Positions 30,918 through 42,629 of a stretch of 64,000 nucleotides of DNA are shown here, piece after piece; within the stretch, counting starts at the first letter, position 1, and the number at the start of each line of letters is the position of its first letter. Origin of the DNA: Shinella pollutisoli (GTDB taxonomy: Bacteria > Pseudomonadota > Alphaproteobacteria > Rhizobiales > Rhizobiaceae). A program made the position numbers and the translations under genes. The stretch is from contig NZ_JANFDG010000013.1 in the NCBI RefSeq assembly GCF_024609765.1, positions 62,001 to 126,000 of the forward strand, read 5' to 3'. The notes under the pieces were generated by a model. The model was not told the DNA's origin and did no database searches. It worked only from the letters and a program-made list of their open reading frames with translations.

Positions 30918-31142
30918 ATGTCCTCGCAAGCATCCCTCACCACAAATTACGAGTCGGCACCGACTGAAAAAGATCTGCTGATGGGCGCCGATGCGATCGC
31001 CGCATTCCTCGGTGTCACGCGCCGCCAGGTCTATCGCCTCGTCTATGACGGCATTATCCCTTCCTTCAAGCTCGGCGGCACCGTCGCAGCCCGGCGCTCC
31101 TCGCTGACGAAATGGATGGAGACCATTGAAGCGTCGTCCTGA
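30918..31142 (+). CDS. Excisionase-like helix-turn-helix protein
   Basis: 74 residues from ATG 30918. LMGADAIAAFLGVTRRQVYR then LVYDGIIPSFKLGGTVAARR and SSLTKWMETIE give the MerR-like winged helix of AlpA/Xis proteins (helix-turn-helix, wing with R-R-S). Small proteins like this next to a tyrosine integrase bind the attachment region and steer recombination towards excision. An ATG at 30828 gives only an unlikely extension. Confidence 0.75.
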   Translation: MSSQASLTTNYESAPTEKDLLMGADAIAAFLGVTRRQVYRLVYDGIIPSFKLGGTVAARRSSLTKWMETIEASS

Positions 31143-31183
31143 CCTCGCTAGCGTCATCCGCCGGCGCGGGCAGAGAGGGAACC

Positions 31184-32392
31184 ATGGCGACGATCCGAAA
31201 GCGTCAGTGGACGAACAAGAACGGCATCCAGGAGGCCTGGCTGCTCAGCTACATGGATGCGAACGGAAAACGGCACCGGGAGCAATTTGAGAAAAAGCGC
31301 GACGCCGAGGCGCGCCGCAAAGAGGTCGAACACCAGATTGGCAAGGGCATCTATCGACCCGACGCCGTCACCACCACCGTCAGGATGGCCTGCGAAAACT
31401 ATGAGAAGGTGTTGAAGGATCGTCGTGATCGCGGGGAAAGGGTCACGCCCGAATATTTCGACAACGTCACCGGCCACATGTGGAACTACATCGCTCCGAC
31501 GCAGAAGCCTGTAGCAGTCGAGGGCAAGAGGGACGCTCGGGTCCGATTCGGTCACGGAATTGGCGAGAGCCGCCTCGCGCAGCTTACTGCGAAGGCCGTC
31601 GGCGACTTTCGGGATAATCTACGTGGGGCGGGCTGCAGCATTGCGACGACGCGGCAGATCCTGGGGACGTTGTCCCGCGTGCTTCAGAACGCGATCCACG
31701 ACGATCTGCTCGCCGCAAACGTCGCCAAGGGCGTCCGCGTTATCGGCAAGCGGAACGAAGGTGCGAAGAAGGTGACGCCTCCATCAAAGGAGGAGATCGC
31801 GGCGGTCATCCAGGCGGCCGATGACGATTTCCGGGTCAAGGTAATTTTCGCGGCTGCGTCCGGACTGCGCGCCTCCGAGCTGCATGCCCTTCGCTGGAGC
31901 CATCTCGATCTCAAGAATGGCATGGTGAAGGTAGAAACCCGCGTCGATTCGAAGCGAAACGAAGACACGACGAAGACCATTGCAGGCCTGCGCGAGGTGC
32001 CGCTGGGTGCTCCGGTCGTAGCTGTGCTGAAGGAATGGAAGCTGAGATCGGCGCACAAGAAGGCGGGCGACCTGGTGTTTCCAAACAGCAAGGGCAATCA
32101 TGAGAGCCATCGTAACATGCGCAAGCGTGTCTTCGGCCCGACGCTCGACCGCGCCGCCGCGGAGCTCGGCAAGCATGGCAAGAAACTGAAGCGCTTCGGA
32201 TGGCACGCTCTTCGACACTTTGCGATCTCGACCTGGATCGAGGCCGGGCTGTCGCCGAAGACGGTCCAGACGTTTGCGGGGCACTCATCCCTGTCCGTGA
32301 CGATGGATCGCTACGGCCATCTTTTCCCCAGCGAGGATCATCGCCGCGCCATGGATTCGATCGCCTCAACGGTCTTCGTGACTGGCGCATAA
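31184..32392 (+). CDS. int: Tyrosine-type site-specific integrase
   Basis: 402 residues. N-terminal arm-binding region 1-80 (RQWTNKNGIQEAWLLSYMDA), core-binding SAM-like domain 90-195, and catalytic domain with the R-H-R-H-Y set: Arg229 (SGLRASEL), His341 and Arg344 (HALRH), His367 (GHSS) and nucleophile Tyr377 (MDRYGH). It integrates and excises the prophage by strand exchange in the tRNA attachment core, which begins only 50 bp after the stop. GAGGGA precedes ATG 31184. Confidence 0.95.
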   Translation: MATIRKRQWTNKNGIQEAWLLSYMDANGKRHREQFEKKRDAEARRKEVEHQIGKGIYRPDAVTTTVRMACENYEKVLKDRRDRGERVTPEYFDNVTGHMWNYIAPTQKPVAVEGKRDARVRFGHGIGESRLAQLTAKAVGDFRDNLRGAGCSIATTRQILGTLSRVLQNAIHDDLLAANVAKGVRVIGKRNEGAKKVTPPSKEEIAAVIQAADDDFRVKVIFAAASGLRASELHALRWSHLDLKNGMVKVETRVDSKRNEDTTKTIAGLREVPLGAPVVAVLKEWKLRSAHKKAGDLVFPNSKGNHESHRNMRKRVFGPTLDRAAAELGKHGKKLKRFGWHALRHFAISTWIEAGLSPKTVQTFAGHSSLSVTMDRYGHLFPSEDHRRAMDSIASTVFVTGA

Positions 32393-32442
32393 ATGGCGCA
32401 TGGCGGCCTGTAACGCCTGAGAATCAGGGGAAGACGTACACA

Positions 32443-32487
32443 TTCCTAATCTGGGGGTCCCGCGTTCGAATCGCGGCGGGATCACCA
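32443..32487 (+). other. Prophage attachment site: 3' portion of a tRNA gene, probably tRNA-Arg(CCT)
   Basis: From TTCCTAA (anticodon loop) through TCTGG (3' anticodon stem), variable loop, T arm CCGCG-TTCGAAT-CGCGG, acceptor CGGGATC and ACCA, the sequence is the 3' half of a tRNA; the 5' half is missing. Loop T-T-C-C-T-A-A reads anticodon CCT. The expected complement CCAGA does not precede it, so the core starts about 32443. The intact tRNA should lie at the other prophage end, beginning GATCCCG. Confidence 0.75.
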
Positions 32488-32533
32488 TCGATCCGGCCTT
32501 TTCGTTTTCCTTCAATGACTGTCTGACGAGAGG

Positions 32534-33241
32534 TCAGCAGAGGGCGATGGCGTTGCGGAGCATGATCGCGCCGTAGGTCACGTTGGCGTGATGGTGGTCG
32601 CCCTTTTCCTTCTGCTCGTAGGGCGGCAGCAGGAAGCCCTCCGGGTCGATCGTCTGCTCGGGCGGCAGCAGGATCGGGATTCCCGCCTCGCGCAGCCTGT
32701 CCGCGCAGGCGGTCCTCGCCAGCTTGTCGACCGTGAGCAGGGTGGCGGCCGAAATGCCCCGCCTGAGGCAGGGGTGGGAGCGGCGCGGCGGCGGCGCGGA
32801 CATGGCGAAGAAATTCACGCCCGCCGCCTTGAGGGCCTCGAAGAAGGCGAGCACGTTGCGCTGCCTGTCCAGGCCGATCGCCCGGATCACCTGGCTGGAG
32901 ACGGCCTGGAGGCCGAGCTTCGCGGCAAGGCCGGAAGGGGCGTGCCGAACCCAGGTGGGATCCCGGTAGATGCCGGCGGTGTGGAAGCCCATCATCAGGC
33001 CGTAGCGCATGTCCGACGAGGCGACGAAGTGGCGCGAGCCGGAGAGGATCTCGAGGCGCTTCTGGTAGGCGGAGTCGGTGAAGCGGACGCCTTCCCGCGT
33101 CACCTCGTGGAAGGGCTCGCGGAAGGCCGCGCCGGAGCAGACCGGCTTGCAGGTGATCTCGATATCCGTGCGCGGCGGGGCCGCCTCGAAGGCGTCGGAC
33201 AGCGACTTCGTGTGGGAATCCCCGGTGATGACCAGCTTCAC
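32534..33241 (-). CDS. SGNH/GDSL-like hydrolase or acyltransferase-type protein (GTG start)
   Basis: 235 residues. Opens VITGDSHTKSLSDAF, where GDSH carries the nucleophilic Ser of block I of SGNH hydrolases. KGDHHHANVTYGAIML near the end fits block V with an Asp-x-x-His. GTG 33241 overlaps the stop of the GSCFA gene (GTGA). No signal peptide. The pair probably acts on cell-surface or secreted glycans by adding or removing acyl groups; the substrate is unknown. Confidence 0.75.
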   Translation of the reverse strand: MKLVITGDSHTKSLSDAFEAAPPRTDIEITCKPVCSGAAFREPFHEVTREGVRFTDSAYQKRLEILSGSRHFVASSDMRYGLMMGFHTAGIYRDPTWVRHAPSGLAAKLGLQAVSSQVIRAIGLDRQRNVLAFFEALKAAGVNFFAMSAPPPRRSHPCLRRGISAATLLTVDKLARTACADRLREAGIPILLPPEQTIDPEGFLLPPYEQKEKGDHHHANVTYGAIMLRNAIALC

Positions 33242-34287
33242 GACGCCCAGGCCTCCAGAACCGCTTCCTCGCAGACGATCTCGTCCCGGTGCGCCTTCCT
33301 GACCCGCGCCGGCCTGCCTTCCCCCTTCACCCTGGGCGGCGGGCTGTGGACCTTGAAGAAGTGGGACATGACGAAATCGACGCCGGCGGGATTCACTTCC
33401 CGCATGCCGGGCTCGAAGAACATGCCGCGCATCGGATGCGAGGAGATGATCTCGAAGGAGGGGAAGTAGTCGATGAAATCGTGCGTTTCGGAAAGCTCCC
33501 CGGCCGCCGCCCGCAGGACAGACTTCGAGTAGATCGTGGCGGGCAGCACGTGCCTGCGCGTCGCCGTCGCCGCCAGCGCGACGGGAGAGACCGTGAGCAG
33601 GATCCGGATCGTCGGGTTGATGGCCCGTACCTTGCCGATGAAGGCGCGAAGGTCGGCGATGACCTCCGCGGCGGTGAAGTTGCGGAACGCGTACCGGGCC
33701 TCGTCGAACGTGCCGGCGATGGTGCCCGGACAGGTCGGATAGACGGCGCCGTCGCGCTTCGACACCCAGGCCTCCGTCAGGCCTAGGGTGAACACGTAGA
33801 TGTTCGCCTCGGTGAACAGCCTGCGCACGGCCGCGTAATGGGTGTCGCGGGCGGCGACGACCTCGTCGCGCGATTCGAAGCCGTTCTTCTCGATGTTCGG
33901 GCGGAATGCGTCGTACCAGCGGCCGCGCGTCTCCCAGATGTCGTCTGCGGGCGAGAAGGTGCCGAAGGCCCGGTCGTAGAGCTGGTTCAGCTGCGCCGCT
34001 GTATAAAGGTTGCCGTAGCGGGCGGAATAGACGCCGTAGCCGAAATCGGCATGCATCGCCCGCGGTAGCAGGCGCGGGGCGGGCTCGGCATCCATGTAGG
34101 CGAAGCCGGACCGCTGCATGCGCTTGCCGATATGCTGGGCGAAACAGCTGCCGCCGGTCGCGATCCTGTCTTCCGGGAGGATGTCGAACTTCTTCTCGTA
34201 GAGGTCGGCGAGATCGAAAGGGCTCCTGTCGGCGACGGCCGATTTCCAGAATGCCTTCGACGGCTGGCTCTTGTAGGGATGTGACAT
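33238..34287 (-). CDS. GSCFA-domain protein
   Basis: 349 residues from ATG 34287 (GAGAAG upstream; ATG 34308 also possible). The family-defining ATGGSCFAQHIGKRM lies near 42-56, followed by YGVYSARYGNLYTAAQLNQL and VFTLGLTEAWVSKRDG. GSCFA domains are distant relatives of SGNH/Pmr5-type acylesterases and occur in rhizobia and other bacteria near glycan genes. Translationally coupled with the SGNH gene. It stands directly beside the prophage insertion. Confidence 0.9.
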   Translation of the reverse strand: MSHPYKSQPSKAFWKSAVADRSPFDLADLYEKKFDILPEDRIATGGSCFAQHIGKRMQRSGFAYMDAEPAPRLLPRAMHADFGYGVYSARYGNLYTAAQLNQLYDRAFGTFSPADDIWETRGRWYDAFRPNIEKNGFESRDEVVAARDTHYAAVRRLFTEANIYVFTLGLTEAWVSKRDGAVYPTCPGTIAGTFDEARYAFRNFTAAEVIADLRAFIGKVRAINPTIRILLTVSPVALAATATRRHVLPATIYSKSVLRAAAGELSETHDFIDYFPSFEIISSHPMRGMFFEPGMREVNPAGVDFVMSHFFKVHSPPPRVKGEGRPARVRKAHRDEIVCEEAVLEAWAS

Positions 34288-34447
34288 CGTCTTCTCGCTG
34301 CTTCGCATGCGCCTCGTGGCACGGCCTTTCCGACCGGCGGGAAATTAGTGGCCCGACCGGTTCGCTGCAATGCGAAACTGCCGGTCCGCGCCATCAATTC
34401 ATACGTTACTCCCGATCGACGCCTTCCCGCAAATCCGGGCGGCCCGT

Positions 34448-34828
34448 TCAGGCGTCCTCGGTCTCGTGCTCGGGCGTGGTGACGGGCGGCGCCGCGCGCA
34501 CGGCGGGAACGATGGATGGCTTGGCGACCACCTTCGGCTTCGGCGCCTTGAGGCCGAGCAGGTTGCGAATGCGGTCGCTGACGAGCGGGCGGAAGCGGCT
34601 GGCGCGGAAGGGCATGTCGACGGCGCCGTAGCCCTCCGGGCCGTCGTCCTTGCCGCGGTAGAGCTCCATCAGCTTGATGCCGTAGAAGTCGCCGTCGACG
34701 TAGTGGCGGTAATGGCCGACCCAGCGGACCGTGTAGATGCGGCCCTTGCGGATGCCCTGGTCGATGGAGACGTTCCTGAACCGGTCGTTGACGCAGACGA
34801 CCTTCTGCCCCACGCGGAATATGGCCAT
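34448..34828 (-). CDS. Hypothetical protein, 126 aa
   Basis: The N-terminal half reads FRVGQKVVCVNDRFRNVSID, KGRIYTVRWVGHYRHYVDGD, FYGIKLMELYRGKDD, a small beta-barrel found in rhizobial proteins and phages. The C-terminal 45 residues are Pro/Ala/Thr-rich and probably disordered. No signal peptide. Function unknown. It lies 25 bases downstream of the META-domain gene on the same strand, so the two may be cotranscribed. Confidence 0.7.
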   Translation of the reverse strand: MAIFRVGQKVVCVNDRFRNVSIDQGIRKGRIYTVRWVGHYRHYVDGDFYGIKLMELYRGKDDGPEGYGAVDMPFRASRFRPLVSDRIRNLLGLKAPKPKVVAKPSIVPAVRAAPPVTTPEHETEDA

Positions 34829-34852
34829 GCCACCCGTCTCCCCTTCTTCGCC

Positions 34853-35581
34853 TCAACCCGTCTTGCGGCAGGCGAGCCCGGACGCCTCGTCCCCTTCGGT
34901 CAGGTCGCGGAGCGTCGCTTCGTCGCCCTTCGTCCACCACTCGTAGCGGCCGCCCGTATAGCGCGCGCCGGAGGCCGACAGGACGTTGACGGCGACCACG
35001 GTCTCCTCGCCGACGGAAAGGACCGCAAGCGCGGTCGCGCCCGCGTTGATATATTCCACGCCGATCCGCCGGTCCCCGTCGCAGAGATAGATCGCCGTCT
35101 CGCGTGCGACATCCTGCTGCGGCCCCGGCAGGCGGATGACGATGTCCGTGCCGGTCTTCATCTCGGCGAGCCGGAGCGCGGGCGCACCGTCCTTGCCGGT
35201 CAGGTGCAGGATGCCGTTCTCGAGCTTCCAGGACGTGACGGTGCCGAGCGCGTCGAAGAACTTCTGCTCCTGGTCCATGACGGCGGGCGCGCACATCTTG
35301 CGCGTCGCGGCGGCGGGCGCGAAGGCGATGTTGCCGTTCTGGACCTTCAGCTTGCCGCGATAGGTGTTGCAGCCGCCGTTGCCGCCGTAGGAACCGTCGG
35401 GCTTGATCTCCAGCGTCGTCTGGAGGTCGTCGATCACGCCCTTGCCGGCGATGTCCTCGGCAAGCCAGGTGCCGCCGAGGCCGGCCGGCACCGATTCCTG
35501 TGCGCGGACCGGGACGGCCGCGAGCACCAGGCAGGCAAGAGCCAGATGAACGGGGAGCAAGAGTCCGGGGCTGCGGCGCAC
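34853..35581 (-). CDS. Exported META-domain (HslJ-like) protein with MliC-like C-terminus
   Basis: 242 residues from GTG 35581, chosen for GGAGA seven bases upstream; a TTG at 35593 is alternative. Signal peptide about 1-28 (ALACLVLAAVPVRAQ). META domain about 35-145: LGGTWLAEDI, YGGNGGCNTYRGKLKV, KMCAPAVMDQEQKFFDAL. A second beta domain (AIYLCDGDRRIGVEYINAGA, then GARYTGGRYEWWTKG) resembles MliC lysozyme inhibitors. Periplasmic; perhaps defence against host lysozyme or envelope stress. Confidence 0.85.
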   Translation of the reverse strand: MRRSPGLLLPVHLALACLVLAAVPVRAQESVPAGLGGTWLAEDIAGKGVIDDLQTTLEIKPDGSYGGNGGCNTYRGKLKVQNGNIAFAPAAATRKMCAPAVMDQEQKFFDALGTVTSWKLENGILHLTGKDGAPALRLAEMKTGTDIVIRLPGPQQDVARETAIYLCDGDRRIGVEYINAGATALAVLSVGEETVVAVNVLSASGARYTGGRYEWWTKGDEATLRDLTEGDEASGLACRKTG

Positions 35582-35749
35582 AGATGTCTCCAATCGTCAC
35601 GGCGGAATGGCCGTTCTTTGGCGACGTTATGGCCCTCCCGGCGAAAAGGTCAAGCCACGGAGCGGCGTGCGGTGCGGCGCGACGGCTTGTTGCGGCCGGC
35701 TTTCGCCTGTAGAGCCATTGCCGGGAAAACAAGAAACACGGACAGGACC

Positions 35750-36925
35750 ATGGCTCCCGAAGCGCGGCGGAGACGCCGGATCAGCATCCTCGGCTCGACA
35801 GGTTCCATCGGCACCAGCACGCTCGACGTCGTGCGCCAGTGCGGCGGTCGCGAGCGCTACGAGGTGCTGGCGCTGACCGGAAACGGCAATGTCGAGCTGC
35901 TTGCCGCGCAGGCGCGCGAATGCGGCGCACGGCGGGCGGTGACGGCGGACGAGAGCCGCTACGGCGCGCTCAAGGAGGCACTTTCCGGCAGCGGCGTCGA
36001 GGTGGCGGCGGGGCGCGCGGCGCTCATGGAAGCCGCCGCCATGGAGGCGGACTGGGTGATGGCGGCGATCGTCGGCACGGCGGGGCTCGCGCCGACGCTT
36101 GCCGCCGCGCACCGGGGCGCCGACATCGCGCTTGCCAACAAGGAATGCCTGGTCTCGGCGGGTGCGCTCTTCGTCGAGGCGGTGGCGCGGGGCGGCGGGC
36201 GGCTCATTCCCGTCGACAGCGAGCACAGCGCCATCTTCCAGGCGCTGGAGGACGACCAGCGCCATGCCGTCGAGCGGATCGTGCTGACGGCGTCGGGCGG
36301 TCCGTTCCGCACCTGGACGCGCGACGAGATGGCCGGGGTCACCGCCGAGGTCGCCCGTGCGCATCCGAACTGGTCGATGGGGCTGAAGATCTCGATCGGC
36401 AGCGCCTCGATGTTCAACAAGGCGCTGGAGATGATCGAGGCGAAGCACCTCTTCGACGTCCGGCCCGAGCAGATCGAGGTGATCGTCCATCCGCAGTCGA
36501 TCGTCCATTCGATGGTCGGCTATGTCGACGGCTCGGTGCTGGCGCAGCTCGGCGTGCCGGACATGCGCACGGCGATCGGCTATGCGCTGACCTATCCGCA
36601 GCGCACGGCCCTCGACGTCGGGCGGCTCGATTTCGCCAAGCTCGCGCGGCTCGATTTCGAGGCGCCCGACGAGGGGCGCTTCCCGGCGCTTCGGCTCGCG
36701 AGGGTGGCGCTGGAGCGCGGCGGCCTGCAGGGGGCGGTGATGAACGCGGCCGAGGAGACGGCCTTCGAGGCCTTCGTGGCGGGCCGCATCGGCTTCCTCG
36801 CCATGGCGGATATCGCCGGCGAGACGATGGAGGCGCTCGCGCACCTGCCGCCGGCCGCCGCGATGGACGACGTCTTCGCCGCGGACGCGGAAGCCCGGCG
36901 GGTGGCCGCCGGGCTTATAAGGTAG
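35750..36925 (+). CDS. dxr: 1-deoxy-D-xylulose 5-phosphate reductoisomerase
   Basis: 391 residues. Converts DXP to MEP with NADPH, the committed step of the MEP isoprenoid route. Seen: NADPH site ILGSTGSIGTSTLDV (about 11-25), ALANKECLVSAG, the metal/catalytic block VDSEHSAIFQAL and the flexible loop SGGPFRTW. Length agrees with the family. It converges on hemA with a gap of eight bases; a similar hemA-dxr neighbourhood is known from Agrobacterium. Confidence 0.95.
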   Translation: MAPEARRRRRISILGSTGSIGTSTLDVVRQCGGRERYEVLALTGNGNVELLAAQARECGARRAVTADESRYGALKEALSGSGVEVAAGRAALMEAAAMEADWVMAAIVGTAGLAPTLAAAHRGADIALANKECLVSAGALFVEAVARGGGRLIPVDSEHSAIFQALEDDQRHAVERIVLTASGGPFRTWTRDEMAGVTAEVARAHPNWSMGLKISIGSASMFNKALEMIEAKHLFDVRPEQIEVIVHPQSIVHSMVGYVDGSVLAQLGVPDMRTAIGYALTYPQRTALDVGRLDFAKLARLDFEAPDEGRFPALRLARVALERGGLQGAVMNAAEETAFEAFVAGRIGFLAMADIAGETMEALAHLPPAAAMDDVFAADAEARRVAAGLIR

Positions 36926-36933
36926 GCTTATCC

Positions 36934-38148
36934 TTACGCGACGGCGCGCGACAGCGCGCAGCGCGACCAGAGCGAATGCAGCGCGCCGACCAGATGGTCG
37001 ATGTCGGCGTCCGAATGCAGCGGCGTCGGCGTGATGCGCAGCCGCTCGGTCTTCTTCGGCACGGTCGGGTAGTTGATCGGCTGCACGTAGATGCCGAAGT
37101 CGTTGAGCAGCAGGTCGGAGATCCACTTGCACTTGGCGGCGTCGCCGACCATCACCGGCACGATATGGCTCGGGTTGGGCATGTGCGGGATGCCGTTGCG
37201 ATCGAGGAGCGAGCGCAGGCGGCGGACGCGTTCCTGATGCGCGAAACGCTCGATCTGGCTTTCCTTGAGGTGGCGGATCGAGGCGAGCGCGCCGGCGGCG
37301 AGCGCCGGCGGCAGCGACGTCGTGAAGATGAAGCCGGAGGCGAAGGAGCGCACGAAATCGCAGAGCGCGGCGGAGGCGGCGATGTAGCCGCCCATCACGC
37401 CGAAGGCCTTGGCGAGCGTGCCCTCGATCACCGTCAGGCGGTGCATCAGGCCCTCCCGCTCGGCGATGCCGCCGCCGCGCGGGCCGTACATGCCGACCGC
37501 GTGGACCTCGTCGAGATAGGTCATCGCGCCGTACCGGTCGGCGAGGTCGCAGATCTCCTTGATCGGCGCGATATCGCCGTCCATCGAATAGACCGATTCG
37601 AAGGCGATCAGTTTCGGCGCACGCGGGTCGGCGGCGGAAAGCTTCGCCTCAAGGTCCTTCAGGTCGTTGTGCTTCCAGATGACGCGCTCGCATTTCGAGT
37701 GGCGGATGCCCTCGATCATCGAGGCATGGTTGCCGGCATCCGAGAAACAGATGATGCCGGGGATCTTGGAACAGAGGGTGCCGAGGGCCGCCCAGTTCGA
37801 GACGTAGCCGGAGGTGAAGAGAAGGGCCGCTTCCTTGCCGTGCAGGTCGGCGAGTTCCTGCTCCAGCAGGACGTGGTAGTGATTGGTGCCGGAGATGTTG
37901 CGGGTGCCGCCGGCACCGGCGCCACACTGGTCGATGGCGAGCTTCATCGCCTCGGTGGCCTTCGGATGCTGGCCCATGCCGAGATAGTCGTTGGAGCACC
38001 AGACCGTCACGTTCTGGGTGCCGTCGGCCGTATAGCGCGTCGCCGTCGGGAAGTTGCCCTTCTGCCGCTCCAGCTCGGCGAAGACGCGGTAGCGGCCTTC
38101 CTGATGCAGTCCGTCCAGCTCGTTCCTGAAGAAAGTCTCGAAGTCCAT
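36934..38148 (-). CDS. hemA: 5-aminolevulinate synthase
   Basis: 404 residues. PLP enzyme that condenses glycine with succinyl-CoA to 5-aminolevulinate, the Shemin-path start of tetrapyrrole synthesis in alphaproteobacteria. Motifs: [53 protein letters not shown], and [16 protein letters not shown] with the PLP-binding Lys. The upstream region holds a perfect FNR/FixK-type box, in line with oxygen control of hemA reported in rhizobia. Confidence 0.97.
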   Translation of the reverse strand: MDFETFFRNELDGLHQEGRYRVFAELERQKGNFPTATRYTADGTQNVTVWCSNDYLGMGQHPKATEAMKLAIDQCGAGAGGTRNISGTNHYHVLLEQELADLHGKEAALLFTSGYVSNWAALGTLCSKIPGIICFSDAGNHASMIEGIRHSKCERVIWKHNDLKDLEAKLSAADPRAPKLIAFESVYSMDGDIAPIKEICDLADRYGAMTYLDEVHAVGMYGPRGGGIAEREGLMHRLTVIEGTLAKAFGVMGGYIAASAALCDFVRSFASGFIFTTSLPPALAAGALASIRHLKESQIERFAHQERVRRLRSLLDRNGIPHMPNPSHIVPVMVGDAAKCKWISDLLLNDFGIYVQPINYPTVPKKTERLRITPTPLHSDADIDHLVGALHSLWSRCALSRAVA

Positions 38149-38307
38149 GCCAATCTCCGGCCCGCCATCGTCGGGCGTTTGCGTCGTCGAGGATCGTTCA
38201 ATCGGCTATACCCGGGGCCGGCCTGTCGCAACTGCTTCCGCTGCGGCAAATCGGCGCCACCTTTGAACGGTTCCAAGGTATATTGCCGGGCAGCAGTCCA
38301 CCTTCCG

Positions 38308-38321
38308 TTGATGCATGTCAA
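38308..38321. promoter_or_regulatory. FNR/FixK-type box upstream of hemA
   Basis: TTGATGCATGTCAA: perfect TTGA-N6-TCAA palindrome, about 160 bp before the hemA start and beyond the end of coxM. FixK/FnrN proteins bind such boxes when oxygen is low. Confidence 0.75.
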
Positions 38322-38332
38322 GTTCGCGCGAA

Positions 38333-38358
38333 AAAAGGACGGCCGGGACCGTCCTTTT
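38333..38358. terminator. Rho-independent terminator (bidirectional) after coxM
   Basis: AAAAGGACGG-CCGGGA-CCGTCCTTTT: 10-bp stem with A and T tracts on both sides. It ends the cox operon and separates it from the hemA promoter. Confidence 0.8.
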
Positions 38359-38381
38359 AATCGCATCGCGTCACGGTGGCG

Positions 38382-39179
38382 TCAGGATGCGGCGACCGCG
38401 CGCTTGGCCATCACCGTGACGAGATTCGCCCGGTATTCTGCGCTGCCGTGCAGGTCGGAGAGGAGGCCGGACGGGTCGACCGCGACGCCAGCGGCAGCCT
38501 CCGGCGTCCAGCTTCCGGCAAGCGCCGCCTCCAGGCCTTCGTGACGGAAGACGCCGTCGGCGCCCGCGCCCGTCACGGCGACCCGCACGCCGCCATCCGC
38601 CCTCCGTGCGACGAAGACGCCGGTCATCGCATAGCGCGAGGCGGGGTTGGCGAACTTGGAATAGCCCGCCCTCTCCGGCGCGTCGAAGGTGACGGCGACG
38701 ACGATCTCGTCCTCCTCCAGCGCCGTCTCGAACAGGCCGGTGAAGAAGGCGTCGGCGGGGATCTCGCGGGCATTGGTGACGATCACGGCGCCAAGCCCGA
38801 GCATGGCGGCGGGATAGTCGGCGGCGGGATCGTTGTTGGCGATGGAGCCGCCGAGCGTGCCCATGTGGCGCACGTGCGGGTCGCCGATATGGGCGGCGAG
38901 GTGGCAGAGCGCCGGGCAGACGGCCTTGATCTCCGCCGATGTCGCCACCTCGTAATGGGTGGTGCCGGCGCCGATGCGCACGTGGCGGCCGTTGACAGAG
39001 ATGCCCTTCAGCTCGGCGACGTGGCGCAGGTCGACGAGGTCGGAGGGCGCGGCGAGGCGCTGCTTCATCGTCGGGATCAGCGTCATGCCGCCGGAGACGT
39101 ATTTCGCCTCCTCGGAGGAACCCCGCAGCCGGACGGCGTCGGCGAGCGAGGAGGCGCGGTGGTAGGTCGTTGCGTACAT
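38382..39179 (-). CDS. coxM: CO dehydrogenase-type FAD-binding subunit
   Basis: 265 residues. FAD-binding medium subunit of the CoxSLM xanthine-oxidase-type hydroxylases. [20 protein letters not shown] and [20 protein letters not shown] are the two FAD-binding motifs (GG.T..P, T.GG). The C-terminal cluster ([13 protein letters not shown]) is usual. It lies 14 bases after coxL. It passes electrons from the 2Fe-2S subunit to an acceptor, probably a quinone in CO dehydrogenases. Confidence 0.92.
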   Translation of the reverse strand: MYATTYHRASSLADAVRLRGSSEEAKYVSGGMTLIPTMKQRLAAPSDLVDLRHVAELKGISVNGRHVRIGAGTTHYEVATSAEIKAVCPALCHLAAHIGDPHVRHMGTLGGSIANNDPAADYPAAMLGLGAVIVTNAREIPADAFFTGLFETALEEDEIVVAVTFDAPERAGYSKFANPASRYAMTGVFVARRADGGVRVAVTGAGADGVFRHEGLEAALAGSWTPEAAAGVAVDPSGLLSDLHGSAEYRANLVTVMAKRAVAAS

Positions 39180-39192
39180 GTCTCTTCCTCCC

Positions 39193-41544
<2,352 letters not shown>

Positions 41545-41565
41545 GTTCTTCTCCTCCCGAGAGAT

Positions 41566-41654
41566 GAGCGAATAGCGAATTGCGAATAGCGAGTAGGGGA
41601 ACAGCGATCGAGGAGCGGTTGCGCTCTATTCGCTATTCGCCACTCGCTATTCGC

Positions 41655-41656
<2 letters not shown>
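41566..41656. repeat. 31-bp imperfect inverted repeat between coxS and coxL
   Basis: Arms 41566-41596 and 41626-41656 are near-perfect reverse complements built of GCGAATAGC units, with a 29-bp loop. The right arm runs into the coxS stop codon (41655-41657). Transcribed, it would form a long hairpin between the two messages. Confidence 0.8.
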
Positions 41657-42146
<490 letters not shown>

Positions 42147-42629
42147 TCGTTCCTCCCTGGCGTTCTTTCCGCGGGGAAGTCCGGTCGATCCGACGTCACA
42201 GCACGACGGGCGCCCTTCGGGCGCGCGGGCCGGGAATCGAACGACACCAGCGGTCCTCGCGTATTCGCATGCATTCCGGTTGCGTCAGTCCCGATGCGGT
42301 TTCCGGCAGGTCCTCCTCCCGGCCGGCGCCCGTATCGACGGGTTGCATCATTTGACGTTTTCGCTCCGCGATCAACCGCTACTTTCAATCGGCGGCGGAA
42401 ATTTCTCGCGATCGCGGAAAGGCGGGGGGCTTATCGAACGAAATGGAAAGGATGTTTATTCGCACTGCAAAAAAATTGTTGAATGCCATGGACTTCCCTG
42501 TTCCCGGCTATATTTTCATCGTCGCACGGACCTCGCAGTCGAAGACGGGCGCGGTGCTGTGCCTGAGTAAAAAGGGATAAGCGCGGGCCCGGCGAGAAAG
42601 CCCGCCGCTCAACTTTGGAGAACAATCTC
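42147..42629. other. Intergenic region between coxS and the lipoprotein gene
   Basis: 483 bp without a convincing gene: small frames exist on both strands but are composition-poor. It must contain the divergent promoters of coxS (leftward) and the lipoprotein (rightward). From about 42350 on it is AT-richer; a TATATT at 42508-42513 might be a -10 element, but no good -35 is seen. Confidence 0.5.

Larger units (their letters stand above)
1..32487. mobile_element. Prophage with P22-type packaging genes (right part; left end outside window)
   Basis: Everything left of the tRNA 3' fragment at 32443-32487 is phage-like: tyrosine integrase and excisionase-like gene at the right end, divergent Cro/CI-like switch, long lytic operon with three DNA methyltransferases, small and large terminase, P22-type portal, scaffold and a giant lysin-bearing protein. 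Gene spacing is typical of phage, with dozens of 1-4 nt overlaps, unlike the host part. The portal and terminase families point to a short-tailed (podovirus-like) ancestor. No major capsid gene is recognisable in the window, so the element may be defective or the gene may lie further left. Confidence 0.95.

Noticed and set aside
30695-30943. 82-codon minus-strand frame before the excisionase gene
   Set aside because: Lies over the excisionase promoter and start region and has no ribosome-binding site; looks like a shadow.
32443-32487. Complete tRNA gene
   Set aside because: Only the 3' part from the anticodon loop onward is present; the 5' acceptor strand, D arm and 5' anticodon stem are missing.
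35839-38544. 901-codon plus-strand frame across dxr and hemA
   Set aside because: Runs out of frame through dxr and antisense to hemA; Arg/Gly/Ala-biased.
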